Assembly (NCBI GenBank): GCA_034336665.1
Contig: JAPFBE010000033.1
Span: 1,426,001-1,490,000 of the forward strand
DNA: 64,000 nt
Source: Luscinia megarhynchos
Taxonomy: Eukaryota > Chordata > Aves > Passeriformes > Turdidae
Reading direction: 5' to 3'
Shown here: in pieces, positions 10,092-20,150 of the stretch
Layout of the letters: each line of letters begins with the position of its first letter
Numbering within the stretch: the first letter of the stretch is position 1
The notes under the pieces: generated by a model
The model's input: only the letters and a program-made list of their open reading frames with translations
What the model was told of the DNA's origin: nothing
Databases searched by the model: none
Program-made: the position numbers and the translations under genes

Positions 10092-12055
10092 TGGTTATCC
10101 TTCTTTTCCGGGGCATAGGTCTTAGAGGTTCCCTCAAGAGGGTCAGACATGTCATTATCATTATCATGTTTGGCATTTTGGCTACGGTAAACAGGAGCGG
10201 CTCTCCTTTTGGCAGAACATCCTCTTTCAATCTTGCCTTCCTTTAAATGACGCATCCGTTGTGCCAGAGCAGCCGTAGGCTTCCCATCCCATCTCCTCAT
10301 GTTCTCTCCAGAATCCTGCAAGAAAAACCACAACTCGGCTCGAGGAGTATACCTCCTCTCCCTATCGGGGAAATGTCTGCCTTGGTTACCAGGACATCTA
10401 ATTTGCACAGCTGAGATTTGGAGGAGGTCCTCCTTAATCTCCTCCCTGAGCCTCTTATGATTTTCCTCTATCTTGTCCTCTAAGTTCTGCAAGTGTGTTT
10501 CCACGGCTGCGATTCTGGCATGTGTTGGGCCATGCACAGCATCCGCATAGGCTCGAAGCTTCTTGGCCATATCAAGAACTGTCTCATGTACCTCTTCCCA
10601 CTTTATTATTGCTAAGGCAGAGGCGTATTCAGATGGCCCGAGTCGCACAAGCTTTCTCCACATCACCGGTGTGCATGGGACCAGGTCCGGATTCCTAGTT
10701 GTTATGTCCTCCGAAAAAATAATCTCCGCCACTGCCATTTCCCTTAGGCATTGGATCCCTTGCTCCATAGTTTTCCATCGGGTCTGCTGCATATATAGGT
10801 CATCGGCACACAGATATCTTTGTGCCACACTGTCTAGGACCCTTGCCCAGAGGCTTTGAGGGTTAGCCTCCCTCATCATTCCCTGATCGATGACAGGATC
10901 ATGTGACAGGGATCCCAGGTGTCTCGCTTCCGTGCCATCCAGGATGGTAGCATCGCCTGCCACATCCCAACGCCGGACCAGCCAACAAGTTATGGACTCA
11001 TCGGGTCGTCTCGTATAATCCTTCCTCAGGCCACGAAGATCCTTTAGGGAAAGGGACTCATTATTAGTCTCTGGTCTTACACTAGTTGTTTTGACTCTTG
11101 ATTTTATATCAGGAGGTGTTGAGGGTCCTTCTCCTGCATCCTCATCATCATCATCCACTGGCCGATCAGTCTTCTTTGTGCAGTTTCCACTTCTGGTACT
11201 AGTAGCCACGGCCATTGGTTGAAGCTTATTATCTAATTTTGCCCCTGTCCTCAAGTCTGGAGTGTTTACTATAGCCTGAGTCACTGGGATGGTAACTAAT
11301 TTATCTCCCTGTTCCCTGTCTGCTGTCTGTGGTCCTACAGTATCTAACAGGGTACGATAAGCATACGCCAGGGCCCAGCTCACTGCAGTGATCTTTTTTT
11401 CCTTAGGGTTATCGTGGCACTTCTCTTTCAAATATTTTACCACCTCATCTGGGTTTTGAATTTGCTCCTGTGAAAAGTCCCAAACTATAGGATCAGAAAA
11501 TTCCTTTAACATTTGGCCCAGGTCCTGCCATTTCCCACACCATTCAAGACTCTTCACATTTTGCTTTGCTCCTAAATCAGGAGTTACACCATCCCCTCTA
11601 GAAATCTCAGCTCTCATTTTATATAAACTGTAAACAGTGTATAAGAAGCTTACTAAATTAAACATCAGAAAGATAATTTCTTTAGTATTCAGGGAAACCT
11701 GCACATTTTCTAATAAAGATGTAAAAAAGTCAGAGGAGACAAAGGAAAGCAAAGGCTGAAAAGTCTTATCCCTTGCTTCTCCTCTAACAAACTGAGTGCG
11801 TATCCATAACCAGGATCCAGAAGACATCCCTGGAACCGATTCCAGCATCTTTATAAACCTCTCACAAGCCATCGCAACCAAGCCCAGTCCGATAAATATT
11901 TTGGTCATTATTCCTCTAGTATAAAAACTACAAATAAGGGACAGTACTGGAGCTATTTCCGGATAGGAAAATGACCCCAGAGACCAGAGAGGTATTAAAA
12001 CCTCAAAAACCCCTAGTATCCGAAACCACATACCAGCTTCCATCCCAAAAGACAT
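10085..12055 (-). CDS. ERVL-1 Gag-like polyprotein with hydrophobic N-terminus
   Basis: The frame is open from 12133 (a TTG inside the primer-binding site) to the UAG at 10087-10085. The first ATG is at 12055. Counting from 12133, hydrophobic segments lie at residues about 14-29, 35-55, 60-92 and 152-171. An acidic DDDDED stretch, a conserved central block (GTEARHLGSLSHDPVIDQG), a coiled-coil-like segment (near residues 550-590) and a basic C-terminus follow. No zinc knuckle is visible. It lies where gag should be and ERVL-2 has a homologue at 17938-19720, so Gag is the best reading. Membrane segments are unusual for Gag. No stop interrupts it. Confidence 0.75.
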   Translation of the reverse strand: MSFGMEAGMWFRILGVFEVLIPLWSLGSFSYPEIAPVLSLICSFYTRGIMTKIFIGLGLVAMACERFIKMLESVPGMSSGSWLWIRTQFVRGEARDKTFQPLLSFVSSDFFTSLLENVQVSLNTKEIIFLMFNLVSFLYTVYSLYKMRAEISRGDGVTPDLGAKQNVKSLEWCGKWQDLGQMLKEFSDPIVWDFSQEQIQNPDEVVKYLKEKCHDNPKEKKITAVSWALAYAYRTLLDTVGPQTADREQGDKLVTIPVTQAIVNTPDLRTGAKLDNKLQPMAVATSTRSGNCTKKTDRPVDDDDEDAGEGPSTPPDIKSRVKTTSVRPETNNESLSLKDLRGLRKDYTRRPDESITCWLVRRWDVAGDATILDGTEARHLGSLSHDPVIDQGMMREANPQSLWARVLDSVAQRYLCADDLYMQQTRWKTMEQGIQCLREMAVAEIIFSEDITTRNPDLVPCTPVMWRKLVRLGPSEYASALAIIKWEEVHETVLDMAKKLRAYADAVHGPTHARIAAVETHLQNLEDKIEENHKRLREEIKEDLLQISAVQIRCPGNQGRHFPDRERRYTPRAELWFFLQDSGENMRRWDGKPTAALAQRMRHLKEGKIERGCSAKRRAAPVYRSQNAKHDNDNDMSDPLEGTSKTYAPEKKDNQA

Positions 12056-12114
12056 TATAAATCTATACCAATACACAGTTACAAAGTAATAAAGTTTTTT
12101 CCACTTCCTCGTGC

Positions 12115-12132
12115 CCCTAACGTTGGGCGCCA
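12115..12132 (-). promoter_or_regulatory. ERVL-1 primer-binding site, tRNA-Lys-like
   Basis: TGGCGCCCAACGTTAGGG on the minus strand, five bases after the 5' LTR. It resembles the 3' end of tRNA-Lys (TGGCGCCCAACGTGGGGC) with changes in the second half. ERVL-2 has the related TGGTGCCCAATGTGGGGC. Confidence 0.75.
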
Positions 12133-12137
12133 AGATT

Positions 12138-12755
12138 TGTCCAGGTTTCCGACAAAATTACGGGAGATATCTCCCAAAGGAGTCCCCCTAGGAAAAATAA
12201 ACCCCCAGAACTCCTCCCCCCTCCCACTACCGAGTTCGGGAAGAACTTCCTCCGAGGGAAAAATAAAGTGGAAAAAACTTGTTTATTTTAACACACAGAA
12301 AAAAAAACACTTCCCAGCACCAGGAAAGAACGATCCCCAGATGACACAAAACGTTTTCACCAAGGTGAGCCAGGATGGACGAGCTCGGTCAGTCCCTGCT
12401 GGGAAGGGTGCAAAGCTTCTTCTGGCAGGCTCCCAGAGGCAGTCTCTGATGTTCAGATCCCTCCGTCCGGAGCCGGTGCTGATCTTCGGGATGAGGGGAA
12501 GAAGGGAGAGAGAAAGAGAGAGCAGCTGGGGGCAGGAGAAGCTGGGGCAAAAGCAAGGGGCAGAAGCGGCAGCCAAAGCTGCAGCAGCAGCAGCAGCAGC
12601 AGCAGGCCAGCCAAGCAGCCAAGCTAACCAGCAGCCCCCAGCAGCCGGGGGCCCGCCGGGGCGGGGGAGGAACGGCCATGGCGGCAGGCAGCTCCGTGCA
12701 GACAGAGGGGGAGGGGGGGCAGGGAGAGGAGTAGTCATAACACTAACCCGGGACA
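12138..12755 (-). repeat. ERVL-1 5' LTR
   Basis: Minus-strand LTR from TGTCCCGGG (12755) to GGACA (12138). It aligns along its whole length with 6120-6742. The GCA run at about 12580-12603 is longer here than in the 3' LTR. Confidence 0.93.
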
Positions 12756-12760
12756 GCTGC
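12756..12760. repeat. Target-site duplication GCTGC (right) of ERVL-1
   Basis: Identical to 6115-6119. Confidence 0.9.
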
Positions 12761-12796
12761 AAAAGAGGTGGTTTTGGTGCAAACAGCAGGGGGAGA
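12761..12796 (+). pseudogene. ERV-K1 env tail and polypurine tract
   Basis: After the ERVL-1 target duplication the interrupted env tail continues in frame with no stop before the LTR. A purine-rich tract (AGCAGGGGGAGA, 12785-12796) directly precedes the 3' LTR, as a plus-strand primer site should. Confidence 0.75.
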
Positions 12797-13375
12797 TGTG
12801 GGAGTCCAGGGTGTTCCCCTGGCTTCCCTAGATGCCTCTAGACCCTCCCAAGCAGGGGTCTCAAAGGCCTTGGCACAGTACCCAGGACCCCTGTGGACTG
12901 GATTTAAGCCCATGGGAAAAATTACCGTCATTGCAGGAAGAATTACAAGTCACAAAAAATAAGTAGAGTATAAATTAGATTGTTAGAAGATAGAAAAGTG
13001 TATTTTTAGAAATGTTTATATTAGAGGGTTTAAAGCTAAGATGGAGGATTTTGGGTGTGATATGTCTTTTCTTCTTCTTCTTCTTGTCATCCATTTTCTG
13101 AGCCAGGATGGCACTTTTGGATTGGTGTGAGGGAAAACTGGACAGGGCAATGTAAGAGTCATGTATTGGAAAGTAATTGTAAACATTAGGCACGCAATTT
13201 ATAGTATAAAAGATAAGACCTGCCCTCTGCCAGTCAGTGTGTGCCTTGACCAGCGTACTAGACAGATCTCTGTACCTCAGAGAAAGAATTCCTTAGATAA
13301 GAAACAATAAACAACCTTGGAAACCCCTGAAAAACAGCTTCTGCATTTTCTTCGGCACTAGGGCTGGGAAGAACA
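12797..13375 (+). repeat. ERV-K1 3' LTR
   Basis: Begins TGTGGGAG after the polypurine tract and ends GAACA. A TATAAAA lies near 13204 and an AATAAA near 13305-13310, in the right order for U3-R-U5. A diverged relative lies at about 37145-37820. Confidence 0.85.
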
Positions 13376-14582
13376 TGGGCTCTAAACCACCAGGTGTCCT
13401 GCTGAGAGGTATGTCAGGCATAAAGAGACTCCAAGGCAGCGACAGTCACATGGTATGGAAGAAGCCCAGAGGGCAGAGCAGGGTGGGGTGACAGCCATAC
13501 GCGTTCGGCCGCGGCAATGGTCTCCGCCCTCACACACCTCCCTCCCTGCATGGAGTGGCCCAGGTACGCAAACCTGACGGTCCCGCGCACAGTGAGGTAC
13601 CTGTGTTGCACACGGAGCCGAAGACGGGTAGCACCAGGTGTGCGATGTGCATAGCAACTATGCTGTGGCTTGCATGGGATGGGTAGGGACCGCCAGCTCC
13701 ACTGGTACACAAAGGCACCAGACGCCACTGCCCCCTGCCACTGCGACACGCACCGACCAATGGGGAACAGCGGGACGGCGGAGGGTGAGGCGAGCATGGG
13801 TACACAGATGTGCGTGTTTGAAAACACAGGGTCAAGTGTGCATGTGTATGCACACCTGCACAAGAGGACACATGCATGTGCACACATAGACACAGGTGCA
13901 CATGCATAGAGATGCATATGCCCATACCACTCACATGCACAAAACATGGGCACATGTGCCTGCAGCCAGCAGCCAGCAGATGTACTCCCCCAGCCACAGC
14001 TCCACTTCCCTCCAGCAAAACGTGCGTGGAGCACAACCTGCTATGCATCCCTCTGCAACTCTAGCCATGGCACATATTGGAAACACACAAGAAGTCAGGC
14101 CCAAAGCAGAGGATGGCAGGACCTTGTCTCCATCTCCATCCCTGTAGGTGACACAGTGGCCTATTGTGTTGATGTCCCACTTACTAAAAGAACTTATACA
14201 TTGGGGCATCACTGACCTAAAATGGCTCCAGCTGAGCCCAGAGGTATGCAGAGAGTGCCTGGAAACCCCTCAGGGCTCAGACCTGCCCTCCTCCTAGGGC
14301 AGCAAACCCTCATGGTTTAAGAAGGACAATTTCCCCCTAAGAAAACCCAACTCATCATTGTTTCTTTATAACTGTTTAAGGAAGTGGGGAAACCCTGTTG
14401 TGCATGAGGGGCACAGGTAGGACCAAGAGGTTATACTGTACTACCTCAGGGTAATTTTCCAGGAATGGGGGAAGGGGTCCCTTCTGGATAGGTGTACGAA
14501 TGAGAGAGTGTAGCTTAGACAAGTCCTTACTTTGGCTCAGATTTCTGGCAGTAGCTATGTTTGAGGTGGCTTGCACCCCAAA
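13376..14582. other. Unassigned stretch with alternating TG/CA tracts
   Basis: I recognise no gene or repeat family. Overlapping minus-strand open frames (13414-14034 and 13530-14048) exist, but their translations match nothing I know and the composition is uneven. From 13815 to 13950 the DNA is rich in alternating purine-pyrimidine (GTGTGCATGTG, CACATGCATGTGCACAC). 14100-14582 holds nothing I can name. Confidence 0.4.
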
Positions 14583-15613
14583 TGTCTTTTGTTCACAAGT
14601 TCTTAATAATAGCCGATTAGGTCTATTACAAAGTGAATTATTTATTGAATAGACACAAGATTAACAGACCTAAGACATTAAACAGACTACTTATTACACA
14701 GGAATAAAACAAAAAGAACTACTAGTAGATAAAATACAGTGCATGATAAAGGTATCTATGTTACAGCTAGCAAAGAAATAGTATAGATTAGAATTCAAGG
14801 TAACTTGCTACTAAATTGATGATGAAGTACACAGAGAGTCCTTACCCTCAATTTCTGGAAAAGTATCAATGGAATTTGCATCCAAACTCTGGGGAGAAGC
14901 CCTACACATTTCCAAGGTGTGTGTAGGAGATTTCTGCTTCCAAGAAAGTTTGTGTAGCTTTTATAGTTTGTAAAGTGAAGTGTGTGCCAATCAGAAATTC
15001 CAGCAACTTCTTTTCCTACATCTCATTCTCAAGGCAAAATGCTTGTCAACTGAGAGTTCCACCTCTGGCACCAGAGAGGGAGATAACTCACTGTCTTGGG
15101 GATGGCTTATTATCCCATACCATTGTTAAAAACTACAATGCAGTATTGGCTTTTCTATTTATGTATTAGCTTTTGCATGCTGGTATTGACCATAAATATT
15201 CAGATATAGTACAATGTATAATTCTATTTAGCTGTTCATTAGTATAACATAATCTATTAGTTTAAGCATGTACCATATAGTTTATAGAAATAGTGGTGTG
15301 ATGAATGTATTATATTGTAGGCCTTAGCAAAACAGGAAATGTAAAAATTCTCCTATGTAACTGAAAAAATGGTGGAAAACAATTATGTTGGTTCCCACAT
15401 CTGCTGACTGACCTCTGTGAAAAATGAGGTTCACTTGCCTGGTAAATTTTAAAAGGTTTAAAAAAAGACAATAAGAGACAAACAATAAAGTAAAAGGTTA
15501 TAGGGCCGGGCGCTTGTCCTTCAGTCAAGAGCACACTACTAACTCAGAAAATACTTCTTTAAATGCATCAACATGTTGCATATTCATAGACCTCCATGCA
15601 TTATTCAAAATAA
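14583..15613 (-). repeat. LTR-F, minus-strand LTR
   Basis: Read on the minus strand it starts right after a polypurine tract (15614-15624). It has TATAAAAGC near 14965-14955 and AATAAA near 14645, and ends in GACA at 14583. The first ~100 bases match the fragment at 27127-27230 in the opposite orientation. Confidence 0.65.
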
Positions 15614-15990
15614 TTCCCCCTCAACTTGCAAATCAACATTATTTTTTTTATTTCTCCCTCTGGCTCCGTCTTGTCGTGGAGGATCAATAAATTTCTTCCC
15701 TAGAGGTCCTGGTGTCCGTCACCACTATATTCATCAGATAGGATAATCCAAGAATGTGAATAATTTCCTGATTATCTTTTAACATACTTTGAGTTAGTTA
15801 CATGAATGAAAGATTTTACATCGCTATGCTATAGTCCAAGAAAAATATATTTATCACATTACTAAGTTTTGTTAATAGCAGAACTAAAAGAAATTATATT
15901 CATACAGCAAAGTTTTCCAACATTATGCATATAGCATTCATTTTATTATTTGTGAAAAGCCAATAATAAAATATGTACTTATAACACCTT
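15614..15990 (-). mobile_element. 3' internal end of the LTR-F provirus, with polypurine tract
   Basis: The minus strand contains TTGAGGGGGAAT next to the LTR. Together with the LTR start it is an inverted copy of 26700-27230. No protein could be assigned. Confidence 0.6.
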
Positions 15991-16289
15991 TCCAAGAGAT
16001 AAGGTAACAGTGACAAAAGCAGAGCACCAAAGCAGAATCATAGAAGAATTTGTTAACTCTTTATCAGAGGATGTGGAACAACAGGATGGAGACACGAGGA
16101 GAAATAAAACATATCTCACAGGATATCATACAGAAAAGTTAGAGTGTAAAGAAAACAAACCAAAGAGTTCCTGAAACATCAAAAACTCACAAGAATGTCT
16201 GAAAAATGTATGAAGCACATTATTCTAAGTACATATTATATTATTGCCTTTTCACAATACAAGAGATAATACCACTCTTCGGAGTTCCA
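15991..16289. other. Unassigned ERV-like junction
   Basis: Mostly unrecognised. 16220-16262 repeats a short piece also present at 26715-26755 and, inverted, at 15945-15990, so this is probably retroviral internal sequence rearranged here. Confidence 0.35.
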
Positions 16290-16605
16290 GCCACCATGTC
16301 CTCCGATAGAGGATCACATTTTAAATAGAAAAACATGTGGCTGGAACTCAAAGTCTAGGGCTTGATGGACCAGTGCATGACATACAGCCTGGAGATTATA
16401 TGTATGTTACGTCTCTTGCAGGAAAAAAAGCCAAATCTTTAAACCACAGTGGGAAAGACCATACCAAGTGCTTCTCACCACCTTTACTACAATTAAGATC
16501 AAGGAACAGAGTGCTTGGACACATCACACTCGAGTGAAGAAAGCTCCCGAAGCTCCCTGGAAAGTAACACCAGGCGATGATGAACTAAAGCTAAAATTCA
16601 CCTGA
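16290..16605 (+). pseudogene. ERV-G integrase, internally deleted
   Basis: A short piece of the catalytic core is readable near 16297 (SSDRGSHF, the second catalytic aspartate). It is followed almost at once by the C-terminal domain from about 16375 (HDIQPGDYMYV), with a frameshift near 16445, ending at TGA 16603-16605. Most of the core between the two is missing. The IQPGD motif and the HHTRVKKAP-type ending are typical of gammaretroviral integrases. The env ATG follows six bases after the stop. Confidence 0.75.
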
Positions 16606-16610
16606 GCAAA

Positions 16611-17148
16611 ATGAGTACATTTCAATCAGAAACTTTTAAGAATTTAATTAAGAAAACTGTTCTGTTTGTAATTTTGGTTCAAGAATTAGAAAGTACTTCT
16701 AGCCAGAACGATATTGGATGACCTTGGCCCAAAGCCTTTAACCGAGTCACTGGTTGCATGGGAGACTGGCAAGTAGTTAAAAACCTAAACTTATCAATTG
16801 TGGTCATACATGGGAACCAGATATATGAAAAGAATGATTTGCAATATATAGAGTCGTGGTTGTGTGAAGGATGGACACCTCCAGGAACTACAGGAGAGGT
16901 CATCAGGGTAGGGTGCCGAATGATTAAGGGGACTACCCATGAGGAAGTACGTGAAATCTGTATTTCAACTGCTACTGTAGAGGAAATATGCAGTTGTCCA
17001 AAAAAATTAGACTGTTGGCATAATTTTCCATATGTAATTAGAAATATGGGCCAACAGCAATTATTGTTTAATCCAGAGTGGTCTCAAACGTGTTGAATTG
17101 CTAATGCAAAGTAATATCTCAGAATTTGAGCCAGTCTGCACTTCTTTC
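16611..17148 (+). pseudogene. ERV-G env, first piece (signal peptide and surface subunit)
   Basis: From the ATG at 16611 a hydrophobic leader (VLFVILVQ) precedes a cysteine-containing surface region. A TGA near 16717 and a TGA at about 17095 interrupt the frame, which otherwise continues in phase. The piece ends at 17148, where CTTTC is duplicated and ERVL-2 begins. The protein's closest family is not certain; order and signals support env. Confidence 0.65.
17144..17148. repeat. Target-site duplication CTTTC (left) of ERVL-2
   Basis: CTTTC recurs at 23790-23794 directly after the ERVL-2 end. Confidence 0.85.
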
Positions 17149-17859
17149 TGTGTTGGGTTGGTGTGGCCAGAAATGTGTATTCTATCACCATCTGTTAAAA
17201 CCGGGTGGGGTAGTGATTCCTTATCTCCGTGGCACATACCATCACTTAATGGTCCATCTTTAAGACAAGATGGGGCAATCATCTTTATTTTTTCCATAAC
17301 CCATCCTCCCTCCAGGAAGATATCATCTGCTGCTGACCCAATAAGTCCCACTGCATGACTGATAAAATTACATCATCCTTTGGGAGATGCTCCAGCCAGG
17401 GGGAGGAGCCAAGCCTTTCCTACCTAGATAAAACCAGAGCTTTTGGACAGCAAGTTATACTTCTTTCCACTGGATTCCAGAGGAGAAGCTGGACCTTTCT
17501 ACATCATCCCTGGACTTTTGGAGGAAGGCTGCACCCTTCTACAGCACTGCTTCAGCTGAACCACACCTGCCACTGCAGGGAAACTGTAGCCACCATTTGA
17601 TCAGACTGCTACCAACACCCTGACTGACGGGGTGTCAGGTTGTATTCTGACTCTGTCAGGGTTGGGATTGCTTTTTGTAATACTGTATTTCTATTTTAAT
17701 TTTCCCAGTAAAGAACTGTTATTCCTAATTCCTATATCTTTGCCTGAGAGCCCCTTAATTTCAAATTTATAATAATTTGGAGGGAGGGTGTTTACATTCT
17801 CCGTTTCAAAGAGAAGCTTCTGCCTTTATTGGCAGATAACTGTCCTTCAAATTGGGATA
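17149..17859 (+). repeat. ERVL-2 5' LTR
   Basis: TGTGTTGGG to GGGATA (ancestral GGGACA). A GATAAAA TATA-like box is near 17424. The last 75 bp (17785-17859) match 23715-23789. Confidence 0.85.
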
Positions 17860-17864
17860 GATTT

Positions 17865-17882
17865 TGGTGCCCAATGTGGGGC
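17865..17882 (+). promoter_or_regulatory. ERVL-2 primer-binding site, tRNA-Lys-like
   Basis: TGGTGCCCAATGTGGGGC, five bases after the LTR, two substitutions from the tRNA-Lys primer complement TGGCGCCCAACGTGGGGC. Confidence 0.85.
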
Positions 17883-17937
17883 AAGAGGGCATTGAGAGAT
17901 GAAAGGAATAACAATTCTTGGATAACCTAATTTTTGT

Positions 17938-19720
17938 ATGCTGCATATAGAAACCTCATTAGGTGGCATCATGTGGTCTAGCTTACCCTGGTTTGGGTGG
18001 CATGTGATCGTGGCTATATTTCTCCCATTTGCAGGCCCTTATCTAAACATGGGCCCTATAACTAAGGCTACGGTGTCTGTTATCCAGTGTGCTTTATGGG
18101 TTAATAAGGTGAGGAATTAATGGGTTTTTAACTTCCGTTGGAATGCGAGTACATGGATTCAGGTCTATCACATGCTAACTGTATGTTTTTGGGGTTACTT
18201 TAATAATGGCACCTACTGTGAGGAAATGACACCAGGGCAAATTTTCTCCCAATCCTTCACCCAGTTTTTTGGGTCTACCCCACCAGTTTTTGAAGGGTTC
18301 AGATCTCCTCTGAATGTTAATGATACCATACAGTGACTGGTGTTGCTGATATGCCTGTTCTGTTTAGCATTCAGAGACAAGAGAATATTGGCTTGGATAA
18401 CAACCCTGATACCTACCTCAGGAAGTAGAGGTGCTGCCCCAGAGCCTGATGCTGCCCCACAGCCCACCGCAGAAATGAACCACCCAGAGTGGGTGGGGGA
18501 TCTAGTGAAGGATATAGGCCAAATGTTGAAGGAGCACTTTTCTCCAGCTGGTGAGAAACCCTCCCCCTGCCATAAAAAAAGAGAGTCAGATGGTGCTGCA
18601 GTGGAACCCGTAGATGTTACATCTGTCCAGGTTCCAGATGAACCGCAGGGGCAACCACAGCCAGCAGCAGTTGTCCCTGTGGAAACTAGAAAATCTAAAA
18701 TGAAAACAAAGCACCTAGATAATAAGCATCAGCAAGGAGGGCCCTCACAAACAGCAGGGGAGCCAGAGGTTGAGATCATCACCGAGTCCCTCTCATATGA
18801 TAGTCTTCGTAATCTGCGAAAAGACATTGTACGATGGGGCCATGAGGCTTTTACAATTTGGTTATTCTGAGTCTGGGACCTTATGGGAACGGGTGTGCAA
18901 CTGGATGGAACTGAGGCCAGGAATTTGGGATCCTTGACCCAGGACTCCGGTGTGGATCAGGTATTTGTAAGGGAGCCAGGCCCCCTTCCCCTCTGGGAAC
19001 GGCTTTTAATGATTGTGAGAGAGAGGTTTGTCCACAGAGAGAGAATGCAGGAGCACCACCACAGAATGCACTGGAAGACCCCTGAAGGAGGGATCCAGCA
19101 GCTGATAAAAGTGTCGATATTAGAGATACTCTTTGGGAGGGGCGGACAGCATGACAATCACCCTGACAGGGTGAGGTACACAGGGCAGATGTTGTGGAAT
19201 CTGGCAAACCTGGGGCCATCTCAATATACCACTTTTATTGCAATGATTAATGCTGATAACAACCAAGGGACAGTGGGTTCTGTCGCCAACAAGCTCAGAA
19301 ATTTTGAGAGTATGATCAATGGCCCAATTCTGGCTCATGTCTGTGCTGTGGTCAAGAACCCCCAAGAGGAGATGAGAGAGGTGAGGGAGGAGATGAGGAA
19401 GTTCAATGCAGCAACAGTGCGAGTCAGAGGCCCCCAAGTCAGATCCCAAAGCCCCCCAGCTAGGGAGAGAGGGTACACGCCATGAGTTGACCTGTGGTTC
19501 TTTCTGCGTGACCATGGGGAAGACATGGGAAAATGGGATGGGAAACCCACTTCTGTCCTGGCAGCACGGGTGTGTCAACTCAGGGAGGAAAGCACTAGCC
19601 AAAGAAGTTCTACTAAAGTAAAGGTACCCTCAACCTCCCATAACCAAGGTGCAGGATATTACAGAAGGGAAGATAATCTGTCAGATCCACTTGAAGGAAC
19701 CTCTACTATGTATGCCCAGG
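17938..19720 (+). pseudogene. ERVL-2 Gag-like protein, broken
   Basis: Pieces of the ERVL-1 Gag-like protein are readable in order. They are a hydrophobic N-terminal piece (17938-18120, WHVIVAIFLPFAGPY), another hydrophobic stretch near 18340, a proline-rich acidic linker (18400-18780), the conserved block GTEARNLGSLTQDSGVDQ near 18910, a coiled-coil-like region and the SDPLEGTS C-terminus near 19680. Stops occur at about 18868 and 19483. The coding sequence is cut at 19720 by a solo LTR. The shared hydrophobic N-terminus makes that feature a family property and not an accident of one copy. Confidence 0.75.
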
Positions 19721-20150
19721 TGATGCCTTAAGATCCGAGTTTTCTGTTCTGCTTGAGTATGCTGTCCGTTGTGCTTTAGGGTGATAAAGGCGAAATAGTC
19801 TGATACCAGCTATGGACTCAAGGGCAGTTTCTTCAGATTCCAGGCCCAAAGTATAAACAACGTGAGAAGAGGAGGGCAGGCCAGCCAGGAGAAGAGGAGG
19901 AAGACACCTTACAATTTGAGACTATTAATTGGATGGTTGACTCCTGTATGTAAATGGACTGAAGTCTATAAAAATGTGAAATCATGTGACCAAGCCCTCT
20001 TTTACTTCCATCTTGGAGCCACTCAGGCAGGGTAGGGGCCACGCTGTGGCACTGTTGCTGCCAGGGTGTGGCCTTTGAAGGCCTTTCAAGAAATACCCAT
20101 TTATTTCCCCTAACTCTGTGTGATCTCTGTTCCAGCTCTGAAAGGCAACA
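19721..20150 (+). repeat. LTR-I solo LTR inside ERVL-2
   Basis: TGATGCC to GGCAACA with CTATAAAAATG near 19966. CAGG flanks both ends (19717-19720 and 20151-20154), a 4-bp duplication as gammaretrovirus-like elements make. A longer relative spans 33042-34627. Confidence 0.75.

Larger units (their letters stand above)
6120..12755 (-). mobile_element. ERVL-1: near-complete, env-less class III-like provirus
   Basis: Two nearly identical LTRs (6120-6742 and 12138-12755) bound an internal region read on the minus strand in the order primer-binding site, gag, protease, RT (YIDD), RNase H, integrase, polypurine tract. There is no env. The 5-bp duplication and YIDD polymerase agree with an ERVL-like element, the group abundant in birds. 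The LTRs differ only at scattered positions and in a GCA-repeat length, so the insertion is fairly young. Pol carries several stops. Confidence 0.93.
175..13375 (+). mobile_element. ERV-K1: decayed class II (beta-like) provirus, split by ERVL-1
   Basis: The gene order gag-pro-pol-env-3' LTR can be read on the plus strand from about 211 to 6119 and resumes at 12761-13375. Gag has two zinc knuckles, pro has a dUTPase-like stretch before a DTG protease, and RT has YMDD, which together point to a betaretrovirus-like (class II) gag-pol. The env transmembrane subunit has a CX6CC motif of the gamma/alpha type. Every gene carries stops or frameshifts. The intervening 6120-12755 is a later insertion with GCTGC target duplications. 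Confidence 0.85.

Noticed and set aside
12115..12132. tRNA gene at the primer-binding sites
   Set aside because: Only the 18-base 3' complement is present, without cloverleaf.
13414..14048. Minus-strand frames of 206 and 172 codons in unassigned DNA
   Set aside because: No recognisable domain, two overlapping frames in biased sequence, no splice or promoter support.
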